From: Anopheles merus
Lineage: Eukaryota; Arthropoda; Insecta; Diptera; Culicidae
Assembly: GCF_017562075.2 (NCBI RefSeq)
Contig: NC_054084.1
Span: forward strand, 9,900,140 to 9,964,139
DNA: 64,000 nt
Direction: 5' to 3'
Every line of letters begins with the position of its first letter. Position 1 is the stretch's first letter. Shown here piece after piece: positions 62,201 through 64,000 of this stretch. Both the position numbers and the translations under genes were made by a program. Below the pieces are notes generated by a model. The model saw only the letters and a list, made by a program, of their open reading frames with translations, made no database searches and was not told the origin of the DNA.

Positions 62201-64000
62201 AATAGGACGCGAGAGCGCGCGCATTAGCAAGAAGCGCTTCGTTTCGCGCACATGTTTGCGCAGCTTTGTACCGCACACGATTGGCGCACAAGATGCGGCT
62301 GGCACCGCGTTCGCGTGTCAGGGTTACCGTAAGTACCGTGCGGCTTTCTCAATAGTACGACAAATTATTCATTCCGCACTGTGACATCTTAAGCATTGAG
62401 GCGATGCGCTGATGACAGCTGGGAGACGGTGAGCGGAGCAGACTGTTGATGCTCATGTTTATCAGCGATCGAACATTGGTTGCATGTCTTGTACAGCGCT
62501 GGCAAGTTGCCCTAAAGTGTATTTATGAGCACTTTGAATGGATTTGTTCAGTTTGTGATGATACAGACATGACAGAATTGATGTTTTGAAGGCCAATTGT
62601 TAGAGTTATTGCCATTATGACACTGTTTTGCCTCAAAGTCACTAGTTGTTTTATAGTGTTCATCAAATGTACCTGGAATTTGAAACAGTTTAGGACAATT
62701 TGCACATTATAATTATAAATTTTCATGACAAGAATATTTAAAAAATCTATCTTTTGCATGATTTTACAAAACATGTCAACTTAGACGACTCCATTGGAGC
62801 ATTCAATATCCACAAAACAATCTGTATCTATATATATAGAATATTATTTTAAAAAATCGATATGTTTTGAATGATATTACAAAGCTTGCCAACTGAGACG
62901 ACTCCATTGGAGCATTCAATATCCACAAAACATGATCAAAGAGACTGGTTTGTAGAATAAAAAGTGTGTTAGAATAAATACCTGATAATAACATAGCAAA
63001 ACTTGGTGCTCTCGAGACAAAAATTGATTAATAAATGGCAAAATGTGAAAGAATCTTGATGATCTTGACATAAATGAACACAGACATTGATCAGAAGCCC
63101 CAGAACATAAGGCTACATAGACTACAAAAACACATCTCATATCTATAAACCCTGAGCATTTTCTATTCCTTTTCCACGGCACATTTAAGAACACTCTGCT
63201 TCCAACATCTGCAACTCACCTGAGATCCCAACAATCGGAGTCACCTCCACCGCTTCGTCGTAGTAATCGTCATCGTCCTCCTCGTCGTAGTCCAGCACCG
63301 GATGGATGGAGGTGCGCGTCCCGGCCGGTCCCACGCTCGCAAACACGGCCGGCCGCTGGACGTAGCTGCCGGCGCCGCCCTGAACGTTCGCGGGCGTTCG
63401 CGGTACCGCCGGCGGGGCCGGTGCCGCCGCCTGCTGCGGCGTACTGCTGCGATAGTTCGTCCCGGTCTCCGGGTTGGCGTGCTGCTCCGCAAACGGGCGC
63501 CCCGGTTGCGTGGCGTAGCTCCCCGACGAGTACTCGTAGTAGGCGGGCTGCTGTGCCGGTGGTGGTTGCTGTGCGGGTTGCTGCTGCTGCTGCTGAGCTG
63601 GGGTGCCCCCGTTCGTTGGGCTGCCGTCCGCGTACGAACCTTCACCGTACGTTCGACCCGGCGCCGGCGGGGATTGCTGTGCTTGCGGAGGTGGCGTCGG
63701 TCCGGGTGAATAGTTAGCGCCGGGCGGTACGAACGATGGAGGAGGCAAGTAGTTGTTGCGGGGCGTCTGTCGGTACTGAATAGAGTGTTGCTGCTGCTGA
63801 GGAGATTGCTTTGCTTGCCGCTGCGGTGGTGCATAGGGTGCATTTTTGTAGTAGTCCTGATCGTCGCCCTGATGACCGGCGGGACCGTACAGCAGATTGT
63901 TCACAGCCGAGGCGTGCTGGTTTTGCAGCGGACTTGCGGTGGCCCACGTCGGGGCCTGAATGTTGCCAAAGGGCAGGGTATAGTTCACTAGCGCCATGGT
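53054..64000 (-). CDS. spz3: Spaetzle-family cystine-knot cytokine precursor (Spaetzle 3-like), 6 exons, probably 5' incomplete
   Basis: Exons in coding order are 64000-63220, 58038-57905, 55755-55631, 53910-53521, 53426-53301 and 53210-53054. All five introns are GT-AG and phases match exactly, giving 569 residues from the ATG at 63997. The N-terminal 259 residues are Pro/Gln-rich with an acidic patch. Next come a conserved-looking pro-region with two cysteines, two basic cleavage sites (380-384 and 425-429), a Gly/Ser linker and, from about 480, the cystine-knot domain with ten cysteines ending CCVCRCNP. Known from the family: Spaetzle proteins are secreted as inactive precursors, cut by a protease, and bind Toll-type receptors in immunity, patterning or neural growth. 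No signal peptide follows the ATG at 63997, so the real start is probably beyond the window edge. Family membership is clear; the assignment to subgroup 3 rests on memory of the domain and is less certain. Confidence 0.9.
53301..53426 (-). CDS. spz3: Spaetzle-like gene, fifth visible exon (first half of cystine knot)
   Basis: It encodes residues 477-517, VDACESKIEIV through IHQEVC, carrying the first two knot cysteines (C480 and C517). The 94-bp intron before it and the 90-bp intron after it are typical short insect introns; the donor is TTC|GTAAGT. Confidence 0.94.
53521..53910 (-). CDS. spz3: Spaetzle-like gene, fourth visible exon (cleavage region and Gly/Ser linker)
   Basis: It encodes DKIEMFIDENKALMKRMYGD (residues 347-366), a basic cluster RKRKR at 380-384, an acidic/aliphatic segment, a second basic cluster LRKKR at 425-429, and then a Gly/Ser/Asn-rich linker to the knot domain. 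Both clusters fit proprotein-convertase or serine-protease processing. The donor is GGCAG|GTAAGG at 53521/53520; the last two bases make Arg476 with the next exon. Confidence 0.92.
54110..54460. repeat. Degenerate ~10-bp minisatellite (GAGTCCGGAT-like)
   Basis: About 30 imperfect copies of a unit of the form GAGTCCGAAT run head to tail, changing gradually at two or three positions. The array is internal to the hAT-like element at 54037-54774. Confidence 0.85.
54585..54680. repeat. Inverted counterpart of the minisatellite
   Basis: Units of the form CGGACTCATC run here, the reverse complement of the array at 54110-54460. Together they form the arms of the palindromic interior of the hAT-like element. 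Confidence 0.8.
55631..55755 (-). CDS. spz3: Spaetzle-like gene, third visible exon (pro-region with two cysteines)
   Basis: This 125-bp exon follows a strong polypyrimidine tract ending TTTTTCGCAG. It encodes a hydrophobic stretch IWWTALSVALGL and then GVPCIKKYHQLFCPTAGNTYP, whose two cysteines are in the pro-region. The donor AG|GTGAGT leaves two bases that complete Ser346 with the C of the next exon. Confidence 0.85.
57905..58038 (-). CDS. spz3: Spaetzle-like gene, second visible exon (pro-region)
   Basis: This 134-bp exon encodes residues 261-304, including PIFIKNGTVPVVPLF and ending FIQIP, with one N-glycosylation-type NGT in each of two places. The acceptor is CATTCCAG|AT and the donor CCG|GTAAGT. 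Its split first codon and phase-0 end fit both neighbouring exons exactly, which is the main evidence that it belongs here. Confidence 0.88.
58252..58311. repeat. Perfect 13-bp inverted repeat of CG-rich, E2F-like sites
   Basis: GTTTCGCGCGAAC at 58252-58264 is answered by GTTCGCGCGAAAC at 58299-58311. Each arm contains TTCGCGCGAA, itself a palindrome, and matches the E2F/DP consensus TTTSGCGC. The 34-bp spacer holds another CGCGCGCG-type run. It is 214 bp upstream (in gene direction) of the second visible Spaetzle exon. Confidence 0.8.
59643..59665. repeat. (ACC)n trinucleotide repeat
   Basis: Seven to eight ACC units inside the large intron of the Spaetzle-like gene. Confidence 0.95.
62732..62932. 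repeat. Two-copy tandem duplication, period about 113 bp
   Basis: GACGACTCCATTGGAGCATT and the bases after it occur identically at 62784-62819 and 62897-62932. The similarity extends leftwards with more divergence to about 62732 and 62839. It lies in the first visible intron of the Spaetzle-like gene. It could be a local duplication or two copies of a small repeat. Confidence 0.85.
63220..64000 (-). CDS. spz3: Spaetzle-like gene, first visible exon: Pro/Gln-rich N-terminal region
   Basis: The frame is open to the window edge. It encodes a low-complexity region with a run of six Gln (a CTG tract on the plus strand, about 63579-63595), many Pro, Tyr and Ser residues, and an acidic cluster DYDEEDDDDYYDEAVE just before the exon end. 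The donor is TCAG|GTGAGT at 63220/63219, leaving one base that joins AT of the next exon to make Asp260. The ATG at 63997 has a good ACCATGG context but is not followed by a signal peptide, which a secreted cytokine needs, so the exon or gene probably continues upstream. Confidence 0.85.

Larger units (their letters stand above)
58039..63219 (-). other. spz3: Large intron (5.2 kb) of the Spaetzle-like gene
   Basis: Consensus splice sites flank it and phases match across it, so no further exon is required. It contains the CG-rich inverted repeat at 58252-58311, an ACC repeat at 59643-59665, short CA and GT tracts, and the tandem duplication at 62732-62932. The open frames inside show no domain or codon bias that I recognise. 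Confidence 0.7.

Noticed and set aside
63241..63843. Second minus-strand frame of 200 codons, His/Arg/Ser-rich
   Set aside because: It overlaps the Spaetzle first visible exon in another frame, and only the other frame joins the downstream exons in phase.

Overview
The window looks like nuclear DNA of a dipteran insect, most probably an anopheline mosquito. This is an inference from the two spliced genes it carries (short GT-AG introns, insect-type Spaetzle cytokine), from many short CA/GT and trinucleotide repeats, and from small non-autonomous DNA transposons. No species-level call is possible from the sequence alone.

Layout. Roughly the first 47.7 kb holds no coding sequence I can support: it is intergenic DNA or a very long intron, made of alternating AT-rich and GC-richer blocks, simple repeats and one long-inverted-repeat MITE (42535-42990). 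At 48388-50653 (+) lies a complete four-exon gene for an SLC5-type sodium/solute symporter of the monocarboxylate/multivitamin branch, with an unusual Ser/Thr-rich N-terminal extension. At 53054-64000 (-) lies a six-exon gene for a Spaetzle-family cystine-knot cytokine (closest to Spaetzle 3 as I recall the family), whose 5' end probably runs off the window. The two genes are convergent, with about 2.4 kb between their stop codons. A hAT-like element with a tandem-repeat interior (54037-54774) sits in one intron of the Spaetzle gene and a tandem duplication (62732-62932) in another.

The most unusual signal is a dispersed 17-bp motif, TTGCATACNTTTAGGCG, present about 15 times between 13354 and 52625, in both orientations, as single copies, inverted pairs (one a perfect hairpin) and one tandem pair. 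It falls in AT-rich non-coding DNA, outside the coding exons and outside the transposons. I do not recognise it. It may be a binding site for a long-footprint DNA-binding protein, or a remnant of a small repeat family.

The two genes have no obvious shared pathway: one moves small organic anions or vitamins across membranes, the other encodes a secreted ligand of the Toll/neurotrophin type. Nothing in the sequence suggests horizontal transfer or a virus.
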